Source: an uncultured Eubacteriales bacterium (GTDB lineage Bacteria; Bacillota; Clostridia; Monoglobales; Monoglobaceae). From it: a DNA stretch of 6,582 nt. Location: positions 1 to 6,582 of the forward strand of contig USLC01000046.1 in assembly GCA_900555375.1 (NCBI GenBank), read 5' to 3'. Positions 1-6,444 of the stretch are shown one piece after another. Both the position numbers and the translations under genes were made by a program. Position 1 is the first letter of the stretch, and every line of letters begins with the position of its first letter. A model generated the notes under the pieces. That model was not told where the DNA came from. It saw nothing but the letters and a program-made list of their open reading frames with translations, and searched no databases.

Positions 1-1339
1 TATACAGGCCGTCTTTCTCGGAGATAAGCTGCTCGATCTCGGCCTGCAACGCTTTTCGGCCGGGCAGCTTGGTAAGCCCCTGTGCAATCTTATCCTCGTC
101 TCCCTTCACCTTTGAGACAATGGCAAGTGACATATTGGGCTTTGCAAAGTCTATTCCTTCAAGCTTAAGCGGATGGTTAAGACCGCTCAGCGTGTCTCCC
201 GTTGCGGTTTTTGTAAGCTTGGCAACAGCGCCTATATCGCCGGCGCTCAATTTTGAAACCTCAACCTGCTTTTTGCCGTTAACCACATATATTTTACCGA
301 TTTTTTCGTTTATATCTTTATTCATATTATAAACGGTGGTGTCGGGCGTCATTACGCCCGAATATACTTTAAAGTACGAAAGCTTTCCGACATACGGGTC
401 GGCAACGGTTTTAAATACCAAAGCCGACATCGGGTCACTTACATCAACCTTTATGCGTGATGTGCTTCCGTCCTTCTTCTCTGCCATAATAAATTCATCG
501 CTACTGTCGGGTGCGGGGAAGTATGCGTCAATCGCGTTCATAAGCGAGGATATTCCAAGCTTGTGATATGCGCTTCCGCACAGAACAGGCACAATATCAC
601 CTGCCGCAACACCGGCACGCAAAGCCGAATACATCTCGGGCAATGTAAATTCCTCACCCGCAAAATATTTATCCATCAGTTCTTCGGATGTCTCGGCAAC
701 AGCCTCGCATATCATATTGCGAAGCTCTTCAAGCTCGTCTCCGACCTCTGCGGGCATTTCCGCCGTAACCGTTCTGTTTCCGTCAAACTTTCTTGCCTCG
801 CGCTCTACAATATTCACAAAGCCCGTTATCTTGTCCCCCTCGCGTATGGGAAGCTGGAAAGGTGCGATTCTCTTACCGAACTTATCCTTAAGCTGCTGCA
901 TAACGCCCTGATAATTAACGCGCTCGTCATCTACCTTATTTATAAATATAAGCCGCGGAAGCTTTCTGTCCTCGCAATACTTCCACGCCTTTTCCGCGCC
1001 GACGCTTACGCCCGACTTTCCGCTGAGAACGATAACGGCCGCATCGGATACGCGCACGGCCTCTTGTACCTCTCCTACAAAGTCGAAGTATCCGGGGGTG
1101 TCGAGTATATTAAATTTAACGCCGTGCCACTCGCAGGAGGCAAGGGCGGTGCTTATCGAAAACTTGCGTTTTATTTCCTCGGGGTCGAAATCCATAACCG
1201 TGTTGCCGTCAGCTGTTCTGCCCAGTCTGTCTGTGTTTCCTGCGGTAAAAAGCATAGCCTCGGCAAGAGAAGTCTTGCCTGAATTTCCGTGTCCCAGTAA
1301 ACAAAAGTTTTTAATGTTGGCGGTGTCATACAATTTCAT
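1..1339 (-). CDS. Elongation factor G-like GTPase, N-terminal 446 residues (partial at window edge)
   Basis: Translation of the minus strand from ATG at 1339 is open to base 1, so the last third (family length about 690 aa) lies outside. The G domain shows the P-loop GHGNSGKT (res 16-23), DTPG (80-83), NKVD (134-137) and CGSA (254-257). An EF-G domain II follows (about 300-390, DPMSALVFKTVADPYVGKLS), then the start of domain III (PNMSLAIVSKVKGDEDK). EF-G drives ribosomal translocation. This protein, however, matches the divergent paralogue group often annotated 'elongation factor G-like' or FusA2: the catalytic His of DTPGH is Tyr84 (DTPGYFDFVGE), and the switch I RGITIT is replaced by RKFSIS. 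Its exact ribosomal role is not known to me. It is not next to rpsL/rpsG/tuf on the visible side, which also argues against the housekeeping fusA. AGAAAGG lies 11 nt before the chosen ATG. An in-frame ATG 9 nt further upstream is possible but sits only 2 nt from that site. Confidence 0.9.
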   Translation of the reverse strand, partial: MKLYDTANIKNFCLLGHGNSGKTSLAEAMLFTAGNTDRLGRTADGNTVMDFDPEEIKRKFSISTALASCEWHGVKFNILDTPGYFDFVGEVQEAVRVSDAAVIVLSGKSGVSVGAEKAWKYCEDRKLPRLIFINKVDDERVNYQGVMQQLKDKFGKRIAPFQLPIREGDKITGFVNIVEREARKFDGNRTVTAEMPAEVGDELEELRNMICEAVAETSEELMDKYFAGEEFTLPEMYSALRAGVAAGDIVPVLCGSAYHKLGISSLMNAIDAYFPAPDSSDEFIMAEKKDGSTSRIKVDVSDPMSALVFKTVADPYVGKLSYFKVYSGVMTPDTTVYNMNKDINEKIGKIYVVNGKKQVEVSKLSAGDIGAVAKLTKTATGDTLSGLNHPLKLEGIDFAKPNMSLAIVSKVKGDEDKIAQGLTKLPGRKALQAEIEQLISEKDGLY

Positions 1340-1421
1340 AACTATCATAACCTTTCTGCCCGTAGGTCTGTGGATTTAAAAGCCGTTCTGTGCTGCGTCA
1401 CGGGCGGACAAAGCTCAGCTT

Positions 1422-1477
1422 CGGAGGCGAAAACGCAATAAATCAAAGTCTGATTTAATATATGTATAATGCCTCCG
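1422..1477 (-). promoter_or_regulatory. Nested hairpin in the 5' leader of the EF-G-like gene
   Basis: CGGAGGC (1422-1428) and GCCTCCG (1471-1477) form a perfect 7-bp inverted repeat. Nested inside it is a second perfect one, TAAATCA/TGATTTA (1439-1445 and 1451-1457, 5-nt loop). The outer arm begins 1-2 nt after the predicted transcription start at about 1479, so the nascent RNA would start with this structure. No U-tract follows, so it is not an intrinsic terminator. It could be an RNA-stabilising 5' stem or a regulatory leader. Function unknown. Confidence 0.4.
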
Positions 1478-1485
1478 TTATCTTA

Positions 1486-1514
1486 ATTTTAACTTATTTC
1501 CAATTATAAATCAA
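1486..1514 (-). promoter_or_regulatory. Sigma-A-like promoter of the EF-G-like gene
   Basis: On the minus strand TTGATT (1509-1514) is separated by exactly 17 nt from TAAAAT (1486-1491). The -35 matches consensus at 4 of 6 positions and the -10 at 5 of 6. The predicted start is near 1479, giving a leader of about 140 nt before the ATG at 1339. Inferred from sequence only. Confidence 0.5.
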
Positions 1515-1610
1515 CCGAATAATCAACAATAATATTTTATAATTTTAGTTAATTTGCACAATTTTTAATTTTAGCTGTCAAGAGCCGAATTTTTATGGCT
1601 GTACCTCGTA

Positions 1611-1638
1611 ACAAAAACCAATCCCCGTCCATATGATA
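1611..1638 (+). promoter_or_regulatory. Possible sigma-K/sigma-E-type sporulation promoter
   Basis: CATATGATA (1630-1638) fits the mother-cell -10 consensus CATANNNTA. An AC dinucleotide (1611-1612) lies 17 nt upstream, the spacing expected of sigma-K promoters. It would start transcription near 1645 with a leader of about 55 nt, and a short inverted repeat (GACCG/CGGTC, 1644-1662) would sit at the RNA 5' end. The motif is short and degenerate, so chance occurrence is quite possible. It is suggestive because the downstream product is a cysteine-rich, coat-like protein. Confidence 0.3.
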
Positions 1639-1698
1639 ATAGTGACCGCAGCCTGCACGGTCTTTCTAATATATTTGCAGACGGAAAGGTTGAATTTT

Positions 1699-1821
1699 AT
1701 GAGTGACAGAAATGAAAGAAACCGCAGAAACGCAAGCGGTTCGGGCAATTGCTTCACTGTATGCGAAGCCCCCGATACATCCGCCGCAGAAGCTGGCTGC
1801 CGCGGCGGATGCGGCGGATGA
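1699..1821 (+). other. Probable true N-terminus of the cysteine-rich protein, in another frame (40 codons)
   Basis: ATG at 1699 has a good ribosome binding site, GGAAAGG (1683-1689), 9 nt upstream. It opens a 40-codon frame beginning MSDRNERNRRNASGSGNC and ending GCRGGCGG before a TGA at 1819-1821. Its Cys/Gly/Arg/Asn-rich make-up resembles the C-terminus of the large ORF (CGCGCSGNSG, RCNCGN). Its codons (CGC, GGC, TGC, AAC) are also those the rest of that gene uses. The long ORF lies one base over and starts only at a GTG at 1703. I infer that this is the original start of the same gene, split from the body by a 1-nt insertion or by a +1 frameshift near 1805-1822. It could instead be a chance ORF. 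Confidence 0.45.
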
Positions 1822-2728
1822 AGCTACCCAAACGCGCAGACGCCGTGCGTCCGAGTTTGCGGAACCTGTATGCATCAGCACAAATCAGATTTATGACTCG
1901 TGCCGCGACCGTGACTGCGTTTCAAACGCAAGAGTTTATCTTACCGAAGATGACCAGGAGTTAATAGATAACGCAATAAACGTAAAACTTAAAAAGGCTG
2001 AAATCATCTGGGTTTATACCAATATCGAACCGCTCTCATTCAATAACGGTTATTTCTCGGTTGATTTAAAATTCTTTGTGCGCACAACGCTTGATGTCTT
2101 TACGGGCGTTCGCAATCCCACAAGGATATACGGACTTTCTACATTTGATAAGCGCGTAATACTCTTCGGCTCGGAAGGAAACTCTAAAATATTCAAGTCA
2201 GAGTTTAACCGCGGAAGCAACTGTGATATCTCTAACAGTTGGCAGTGCACCGGTATGCCGACTGTTGTGGTTGAAACGGTTGAACCTGTTTCTCTCAGCG
2301 CCAAATTGGTAGAGCCGGATCGCTGCAACTGCTGCTGCGACTGTGACGACGATACGCCCGCAACGCTTTCTACAACAGGCTCTGCTGACTTCTTCCCCGA
2401 GAATATCTGCAGCTGTTTTGATGACGATCTTGTTATCTCTGACAATGTAAGACACGTTGTTGTTTCGTACGGATTATTCTCAATCATACGTCTTGAAAGA
2501 GATACTCAGCTTTTAATTGACGCTGTTGACTTCTGCATTCCCACACAGGAATGCCCATCAGCGACGGAAGGAAATCCCTGCAACCTCTTTAATGATATAA
2601 GATTCCCGATTGACGAATTTTTCCCGTCGCAGAGAAGCTCTGCTGACGATAATAACCACCGCTGCGGATGCGGATGCTCGGGCAATTCCGGAACCGCGCG
2701 CGAAAGCCGCTGCAACTGCGGTAACTGA
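1703..2728 (+). CDS. Cysteine-rich protein of unknown function, possible spore-coat-type protein
   Basis: 341 aa, 20 cysteines, no signal peptide and no membrane segment. Residues 1-50 are an Ala/Arg-rich, Cys-free stretch of doubtful authenticity. Residues 57-165 (from CISTNQIYDSCRDRDC to FDKRVILFGSEGNSKIF) look like a folded beta-rich domain. A Cys/Asp cluster follows (208-217, CNCCCDCDDD), then CSC (236-238), a second beta-like segment (about 242-305) and a Cys/Gly tail with CGCGC (321-325) and CNC (337-339). I recognise no named family with confidence. Cys-rich low-complexity tails of this kind occur in clostridial spore surface proteins or may bind metal, and the upstream sporulation-like promoter fits that, but this is inference. 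The GTG start is 14 nt from GGAAAGG and directly follows a TGA, so it is probably only where the frame becomes open. An alternative ATG is at 1712. The gene is monocistronic, with a terminator 31 bp downstream. Confidence 0.75.
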   Translation: MTEMKETAETQAVRAIASLYAKPPIHPPQKLAAAADAADEATQTRRRRASEFAEPVCISTNQIYDSCRDRDCVSNARVYLTEDDQELIDNAINVKLKKAEIIWVYTNIEPLSFNNGYFSVDLKFFVRTTLDVFTGVRNPTRIYGLSTFDKRVILFGSEGNSKIFKSEFNRGSNCDISNSWQCTGMPTVVVETVEPVSLSAKLVEPDRCNCCCDCDDDTPATLSTTGSADFFPENICSCFDDDLVISDNVRHVVVSYGLFSIIRLERDTQLLIDAVDFCIPTQECPSATEGNPCNLFNDIRFPIDEFFPSQRSSADDNNHRCGCGCSGNSGTARESRCNCGN

Positions 2729-2759
2729 AACACCATTCGCCGATTAAACTGATTTATAT

Positions 2760-2800
2760 GTCGTGCAAATGAGCGTTAATCCTCGTTTGCACGACTTTTT
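2760..2800 (+). terminator. Strong intrinsic terminator after the cysteine-rich gene
   Basis: GTCGTGCAAA (2760-2769) pairs perfectly with TTTGCACGAC (2786-2795). The stem continues through a T-G wobble and GAG/CTC to 14 bp, with an 8-nt loop (2774-2781), and TTTTT (2796-2800) follows directly. This isolates the cysteine-rich gene from the downstream operon. Confidence 0.9.
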
Positions 2801-2824
2801 GTGCAACTTTTTGCCGTAATTTGC

Positions 2825-2853
2825 TTGTAATTCTCCGCAAAAACCTATATAAT
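2825..2853 (+). promoter_or_regulatory. Sigma-A promoter of the permease-DUF523 operon
   Basis: TTGTAA (2825-2830), a 17-nt spacer and a perfect TATAAT (2848-2853), 38 nt before the permease ATG. The inverted repeat TATAC-AG-GTATA (2854-2865) covers the expected start site and could be a small operator, though it may be chance. The ribosome binding site GGAGA (2879-2883) is 7 nt before the ATG. Confidence 0.7.
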
Positions 2854-2890
2854 TATACAGGTATACTATTAATGAAACGGAGAACCGCTA

Positions 2891-3793
2891 ATGACAAACA
2901 AAAATAATCTTAAAGGCAGTCTTATTCTTATGATTACAGCTATGGTATGGGGCGCAAGTTTTGTATCGCAAAGCGTCGGCGCAAGCATTCTCGGTCCCAA
3001 CAGTTTTAACGGAATCCGTATGCTTCTCGGTGCCGTTGCTCTTCTTCCGCTTGCAATTGTGACCGAGAAAAAATCGGCTCCTTCTCCGCAGGCAAAAAAG
3101 AAGCTTATATTTAGCGGTATGCTTTGCGGAACGGTTCTTTGTGCCGCAAGCACCGTTCAAACCTGGGGTATACAATATACAACCGCAGGAAAATCGGGAT
3201 TTATAACCGCTATGTATATTATTTTTGTTCCTATTATAAGCATTGTCATCGGTAAAAAAATTACTCTTAAAACGGTTGTGTGCGCTCTTATTGCCCTTGT
3301 CGGGCTGTATATGCTAAGCGTTGCCGGAAGCGGCGGGTCAATTAACCGCGGCGACATTATCACACTTGTGTGCGCGGTTCTGTTTTCTATACATATTATT
3401 CTGATAGACATAACCGCGGGAGATGTAAACGTTATCGCCTTTTCGTGCATTCAGTTTTTTATGAACGCACTTATAAACATACCCCTGTGCCTTATCTTTG
3501 AGCACCCGACGCTTGATTTGGTTTTGCAAAGCACAATACCGCTGCTTTATTCGGGTCTGATGTCGTGCGGCGTTGCCTACACTCTTCAGCCCCTCGGTCA
3601 AAGATACGCCGACCCATCGACCGCGTCTATTATAATGAGTATGGAATCCGTTTTTGCGGTCATCTTCGGAATAATTTTGCTGCACAATGTTCCGACCGCT
3701 GTCGAGATTGCAGGGTGTATAATTATGTTTGCGGCAATAGTTTTAAGCCAGCTTAATTTATTTGAGAATAAAACGGGGGTAAAATTATCGTGA
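2891..3793 (+). CDS. EamA-family (drug/metabolite transporter superfamily) permease
   Basis: 300 aa with about ten hydrophobic helices (roughly 9-29, 38-57, 72-89, 97-119, 127-145, 152-172, 180-203, 211-232, 242-264 and 269-287), the 5+5 layout of two EamA repeats. Diagnostic segments are WGASFV (20-25), FNGIRMLLGA (39-48), QTWGIQYTTAGKSGF with a following VPIIS (90-117), and in the second repeat QRYADPSTASIIMSMESVFA (237-256), with the conserved Glu252 of the MESVF motif. DMT permeases move small metabolites, amino acids, nucleosides or drugs across the cytoplasmic membrane, and the substrate cannot be read from sequence. The ATG start is supported by GGAGA 7 nt upstream. Its TGA overlaps the GTG of the DUF523 gene by 4 nt (GTGA), so the two are almost certainly co-transcribed and translationally coupled. 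Full length for the family. Confidence 0.92.
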   Translation: MTNKNNLKGSLILMITAMVWGASFVSQSVGASILGPNSFNGIRMLLGAVALLPLAIVTEKKSAPSPQAKKKLIFSGMLCGTVLCAASTVQTWGIQYTTAGKSGFITAMYIIFVPIISIVIGKKITLKTVVCALIALVGLYMLSVAGSGGSINRGDIITLVCAVLFSIHIILIDITAGDVNVIAFSCIQFFMNALINIPLCLIFEHPTLDLVLQSTIPLLYSGLMSCGVAYTLQPLGQRYADPSTASIIMSMESVFAVIFGIILLHNVPTAVEIAGCIIMFAAIVLSQLNLFENKTGVKLS

Positions 3794-4251
3794 ACGAGGG
3801 TAAAACAAATCAAAAAATTCTTGTTTCCGCCTGTCTTTACGGTAAGTGTACAAGATACGACGGCAAATGCAGTCTCATAACCCATCCGTCTTTCGAGAGC
3901 CTTAAACAGCGCGGACTGCTTGTTCCCGTCTGTCCGGAGGTTCTCGGCGGGCTGTCCACGCCGAGAATCCCGTCCGAAATAAAAGACGGAGAGGTTATAA
4001 ACAGGCTTGGCGATGTGGTAACGAAACAATTTGTCCGCGGCGCAAGGTGCGCACTTCAAACCGCCTTGCAAAACGGAATAAAAACGGCAATTTTAAAAGA
4101 CAACAGCCCCTCGTGCGGCTCGACGCATATATATGACGGAAGCTTCAGCGGAAGAAAAATCCGCGGCGAAGGCGTATTTGCCAAGATGCTCCGCGAGAAC
4201 GGAATCACCGTTCTGACCGAAAATGATACGGACAAGCTTTGCGGCCTTTAA
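3790..4251 (+). CDS. DUF523 family protein (TudS-like, probable [4Fe-4S] desulfurase)
   Basis: 153 aa, normal length for a single DUF523 (Pfam PF04463) domain. Conserved blocks in order are VSACLYGKCTRYDGKC (12-27), VCPEVLGGLSTPRIPSEI (47-64), a GDVVTKQFVRGA segment (74-85) and LKDNSPSCGSTHIYDGSF (102-119), then GEGVFAKML. The three invariant cysteines expected to hold an iron-sulfur cluster are present: Cys15, Cys48 and Cys109. Family knowledge: a DUF523 member, TudS, removes sulfur from 2-thiouracil using a [4Fe-4S] cluster, while most other members are uncharacterised. The substrate here is therefore inferred only as a thiolated small molecule, perhaps a thio-base. Translation starts at GTG 3790, inside the permease stop, with a G-run (3775-3779) 10 nt upstream. 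Cytosolic, with no signal peptide. Confidence 0.9.
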   Translation: MNEGKTNQKILVSACLYGKCTRYDGKCSLITHPSFESLKQRGLLVPVCPEVLGGLSTPRIPSEIKDGEVINRLGDVVTKQFVRGARCALQTALQNGIKTAILKDNSPSCGSTHIYDGSFSGRKIRGEGVFAKMLRENGITVLTENDTDKLCGL

Positions 4252-4365
4252 CCCGCACGAAAAATCTGATTTACATAGAGAGGGTTGTTACAGAAACTAT
4301 AAAAAATAATTCAAGGCAATCCTCTCATTTATATCAATTAATCAGCATTTACATTAACTTATTTT
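4252..4365. other. Convergent intergenic region with a weak hairpin
   Basis: It separates the converging DUF523 and lipoprotein genes. The only structure I see is GAGAGGGTTG (4278-4287) pairing with CAATCCTCTC (4317-4326), 10 bp with one G-T wobble and a 29-nt loop. It has no solid U-tract on either strand, so it is at most a weak bidirectional terminator. Confidence 0.4.
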
Positions 4366-5406
4366 TTACGGTTCATAAACCAAATTTCCTTTACTGTCAT
4401 AAACCTTATAGCCTTCCGCTTTATGCGCATCGGCCGACTTTTTTGCATTATCCAGAATTTTAAAGGCCCCTACTTGTGATGCAGCATCGCTTGCCGATTT
4501 ACGAACTCGAAAAAGCGAATCATTAACCTGCTCGTTATTCTTATCTTTAGCTTGCTCGTTATTCTTATTTTTGTCTTCGGTTTTATCCTTTTTATTTTTA
4601 GATAACAGTTTGTTTTTAGCGTCATTAAGGCTGCTATAAGTTCCCAATCTGTTTAAATCCTTATCAAGAGCTGCCCAAACTGTACGCATAGCATATGGTT
4701 GACCGTATAAAGCCATCATTGTTTGTTGTGTACGGCTGTCTGCATTTGCTTTCCATATATTATATACATTTTCAGGGAAAACACCATTCCAATTATAAGC
4801 CATTTTGGTTTCAGTACCTATATAATACATAGGTACTGCATTATCATCTTCAAAAAGAATCGTAATATCGTCAGCGGAGTTTATATTAGGAAATGTTTGT
4901 GTAGCAGAATTGCTTACAATCTTTCTCGCTTTCGTTGTATCAATAATCCCATTTTTCCCTGTTACTTCTCTTAAATATTCCCTTGCATATTCCGCATTTT
5001 CCAGACCCCCCAAGCCGTTTTCCAAATACTTTTTATAGATAATCATATTTTTAATATTTGTATCTAAATCGGAAACCTGAAACTCGTCATATATTACGTT
5101 TAGAGGCACAAATCTTGTTACTGTATCAGTTAACTTTTGGGTTTTGGTATTTACAATTACGGGAATATATTTATTATCGTGATTAAATAAAATTAATTTA
5201 TTATAATCACTGCTGTCTAATCCCTTTATAGCATTTTCCAAATTAATAACTTTCTCGACCTTTACATCTTTAACCTCTGATTGTGAAAATCCGTTTTCAA
5301 CAAGTATTTTTTGCAACTTCCTGTTTGAAACTCCGTATCCGCAAGATGTCAAACCAAAACAAAGTGCAAATATGAGTATGTATATCATTATTTTTTTAAA
5401 TTTCAT
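4366..5406 (-). CDS. Putative lipoprotein with a SPOR-like C-terminal tail
   Basis: 346 aa. The N-terminus has Lys residues, a hydrophobic core (6-19) and the lipobox LTSC, with Cys22 the predicted lipidated residue, so the protein should be anchored on the outer face of the cytoplasmic membrane. Residues 27-262 match no family I recognise. Residues 265-296 are a Lys/Asn/Asp/Glu-rich linker that includes a duplicated KNNEQ unit. The tail (about 298-344), with FRVRKSASDAASQVGAF and a final YKVYDSKGNLVY, resembles the short SPOR-like modules at the ends of clostridial cell-wall hydrolases. This suggests peptidoglycan association (from memory of such proteins, not a search). No hydrolase motif is visible. 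The ATG at 5406 has GGGGGA 6-7 nt upstream. It lies 24 nt after the zinc-ribbon membrane gene, in the same operon. Noticeably AT-richer than the left part of the window. Confidence 0.85.
   Translation of the reverse strand: MKFKKIMIYILIFALCFGLTSCGYGVSNRKLQKILVENGFSQSEVKDVKVEKVINLENAIKGLDSSDYNKLILFNHDNKYIPVIVNTKTQKLTDTVTRFVPLNVIYDEFQVSDLDTNIKNMIIYKKYLENGLGGLENAEYAREYLREVTGKNGIIDTTKARKIVSNSATQTFPNINSADDITILFEDDNAVPMYYIGTETKMAYNWNGVFPENVYNIWKANADSRTQQTMMALYGQPYAMRTVWAALDKDLNRLGTYSSLNDAKNKLLSKNKKDKTEDKNKNNEQAKDKNNEQVNDSLFRVRKSASDAASQVGAFKILDNAKKSADAHKAEGYKVYDSKGNLVYEP
4529..4568 (-). repeat. Two-copy 24-bp tandem repeat in the lipoprotein linker
   Basis: TGCTCGTTATTCTTAT occurs at 4529-4544 and again at 4553-4568, a 24-bp period that keeps the reading frame. 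It encodes the tandem units KNKNNEQA and KDKNNEQV of the charged linker. Copy number could vary between strains without breaking the gene. Confidence 0.85.
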
Positions 5407-5430
5407 ATGTATTCCCCCGACAGTTTTTAT

Positions 5431-6444
5431 TTACTTAAACAGATAGCTCATATCACCTATACCTGACTGCAAAATTATGCCTAATTCATCCGGTTTATCT
5501 ATCGGAATAATACAGTTATAATATGAGCTCTGTGACAGAAGCGTATAAGCTGCATATTGTTTGCCGTTCTGCGTGGCGATACCGTTATATTCCCATAAGC
5601 CACCTCTTAAAATACGTCCGCATTCATTTATTTCTTTTAAAATTCCTTTGACCTCAAACCCGTCCAAAGTCGTCCCTGCCGAAGCGTTATATTTTGGTAA
5701 CAGTTTCATTGACATATGTCCGTTTTCCTCAAAAATATATTGTACGCCCGTGGCTTTGGTCCATGTTCCGAGTATCATTTTTTTGCCTTTTTCATCAGCA
5801 ACTTTATTTGCAATAGATTTGCTTAATTCATCGGCTTGCTGTTTCAATTCGTCCGAAATATAAGAGTTATTAATTACAGACTGTAATTCAGCATCTGCAG
5901 CCAAAACATCATTTTTTGAAATATCCGATTTAGCAGTATTAATGCTTTTCAGAGCCTGCTTTTCCGACAGTTCGGAAAGCGATTTTTTAATCTCCTTTGC
6001 ATATTTTCCGTTAGGATAGTATTCCAAATATGTTTTACAAGAAGACGTTCCGATATCTTCTGAATTTCTGTCACTATACAATCCCGATTCAATTTTATTC
6101 TCTAATTCCGCTGCTTTTGATGAGATTTTTTTGCTTTTATCAGCATAATCTTCTTTAAACTTTTTTAAATCTTGTATCGCGGAATAATAATCTTTTTTAT
6201 TTACTTCTGTAACAATATCGTTATATTCTCTATTGACGATTTGATTAATTTTGCTTTTGTCCGCAGCTATACACCCAATAATCAAAACCGCAACCGATAA
6301 TATGCAACATAAAATTATATAAAACGTTTTTGAACTGCTTATATTATGAGAATTTTTAGTTTTCTCTGTTTTATACGGATAATCATTACAGGTTTCACAA
6401 AACAAATCCGCTCTTAACTGCTTATTACATTTAGGACAATTCAT
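5431..6444 (-). CDS. Zinc-ribbon, single-TM protein with C-terminal GTW beta domain
   Basis: 337 aa. The N-terminal zinc ribbon has CPKC (3-6) and CETC (16-19), four Cys suited to one zinc ion. A Ser/Lys/Asn linker is followed by one membrane helix (about 41-60), so the ribbon should be cytosolic and the rest extracytoplasmic. Residues 62-220 are charged and helical, coiled-coil- or TPR-like (DYYSAIQDLKKF at 85-96, YLEYYPNGKYAKEI at 139-152). The last 115 residues open with ILGTWTKATGVQYIFEENG (224-242) and look like a small beta domain of the lipocalin-like 'GTW' kind common on zinc-ribbon membrane proteins of Firmicutes. No enzymatic motif is seen, so it may be a sensor, scaffold or binding protein. 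The ATG overlaps the stop of the upstream microprotein by 4 nt (ATGA), indicating translational coupling. The lipoprotein gene follows 24 nt downstream. Confidence 0.85.
   Translation of the reverse strand: MNCPKCNKQLRADLFCETCNDYPYKTEKTKNSHNISSSKTFYIILCCILSVAVLIIGCIAADKSKINQIVNREYNDIVTEVNKKDYYSAIQDLKKFKEDYADKSKKISSKAAELENKIESGLYSDRNSEDIGTSSCKTYLEYYPNGKYAKEIKKSLSELSEKQALKSINTAKSDISKNDVLAADAELQSVINNSYISDELKQQADELSKSIANKVADEKGKKMILGTWTKATGVQYIFEENGHMSMKLLPKYNASAGTTLDGFEVKGILKEINECGRILRGGLWEYNGIATQNGKQYAAYTLLSQSSYYNCIIPIDKPDELGIILQSGIGDMSYLFK

Larger units (their letters stand above)
1340..1698. other. Divergent intergenic region, about 360 bp, no gene
   Basis: AT-rich spacer between the divergent EF-G-like gene and the cysteine-rich protein gene. 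I see no convincing coding potential. It contains a sigma-A-like promoter and a structured 5' leader on the minus strand, and a candidate sporulation-type promoter plus a small hairpin on the plus strand, listed separately. The stretch from about 1480 to 1575 is almost pure A+T. Confidence 0.7.

Noticed and set aside
563..1282. Long plus-strand ORF (239 codons)
   Set aside because: It lies fully opposite the EF-G-like gene, whose minus-strand frame has all the GTPase motifs. Its product has no recognisable domain, and a long antisense frame is expected there.
1576..1581. Perfect TTGACA on the minus strand as -35 of the EF-G-like gene
   Set aside because: At 16-18 nt spacing there is no acceptable -10 (the candidates read GTGCAA, TGCAAA or GCAAAT). 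The TTGATT-17-TAAAAT pair further downstream fits better.
1633..1698. Upstream in-frame ATG extending the 40-codon frame
   Set aside because: ATG 1633 has no ribosome binding site and sits within the candidate -10 element. ATG 1699 has GGAAAGG at good spacing.
2050..2487. Minus-strand ORF opposite the cysteine-rich gene
   Set aside because: Shadow frame with Ser/Gln-rich low complexity and no motif. The plus-strand frame is supported by the Cys pattern and the terminator.
3598..4071. Minus-strand ORF across the permease-DUF523 junction
   Set aside because: Antisense to two recognised genes and with no family resemblance.
4240..4257. TGCGG/CCGCA hairpin overlapping the DUF523 stop codon
   Set aside because: Only 5 bp with an 8-nt loop and no U-tract on either side, so not a credible terminator.
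4239..4463. Plus-strand ORF starting inside the DUF523 gene end
   Set aside because: It runs through the convergent intergenic region into the antisense of the lipoprotein gene, has no ribosome binding site and has low-complexity content.
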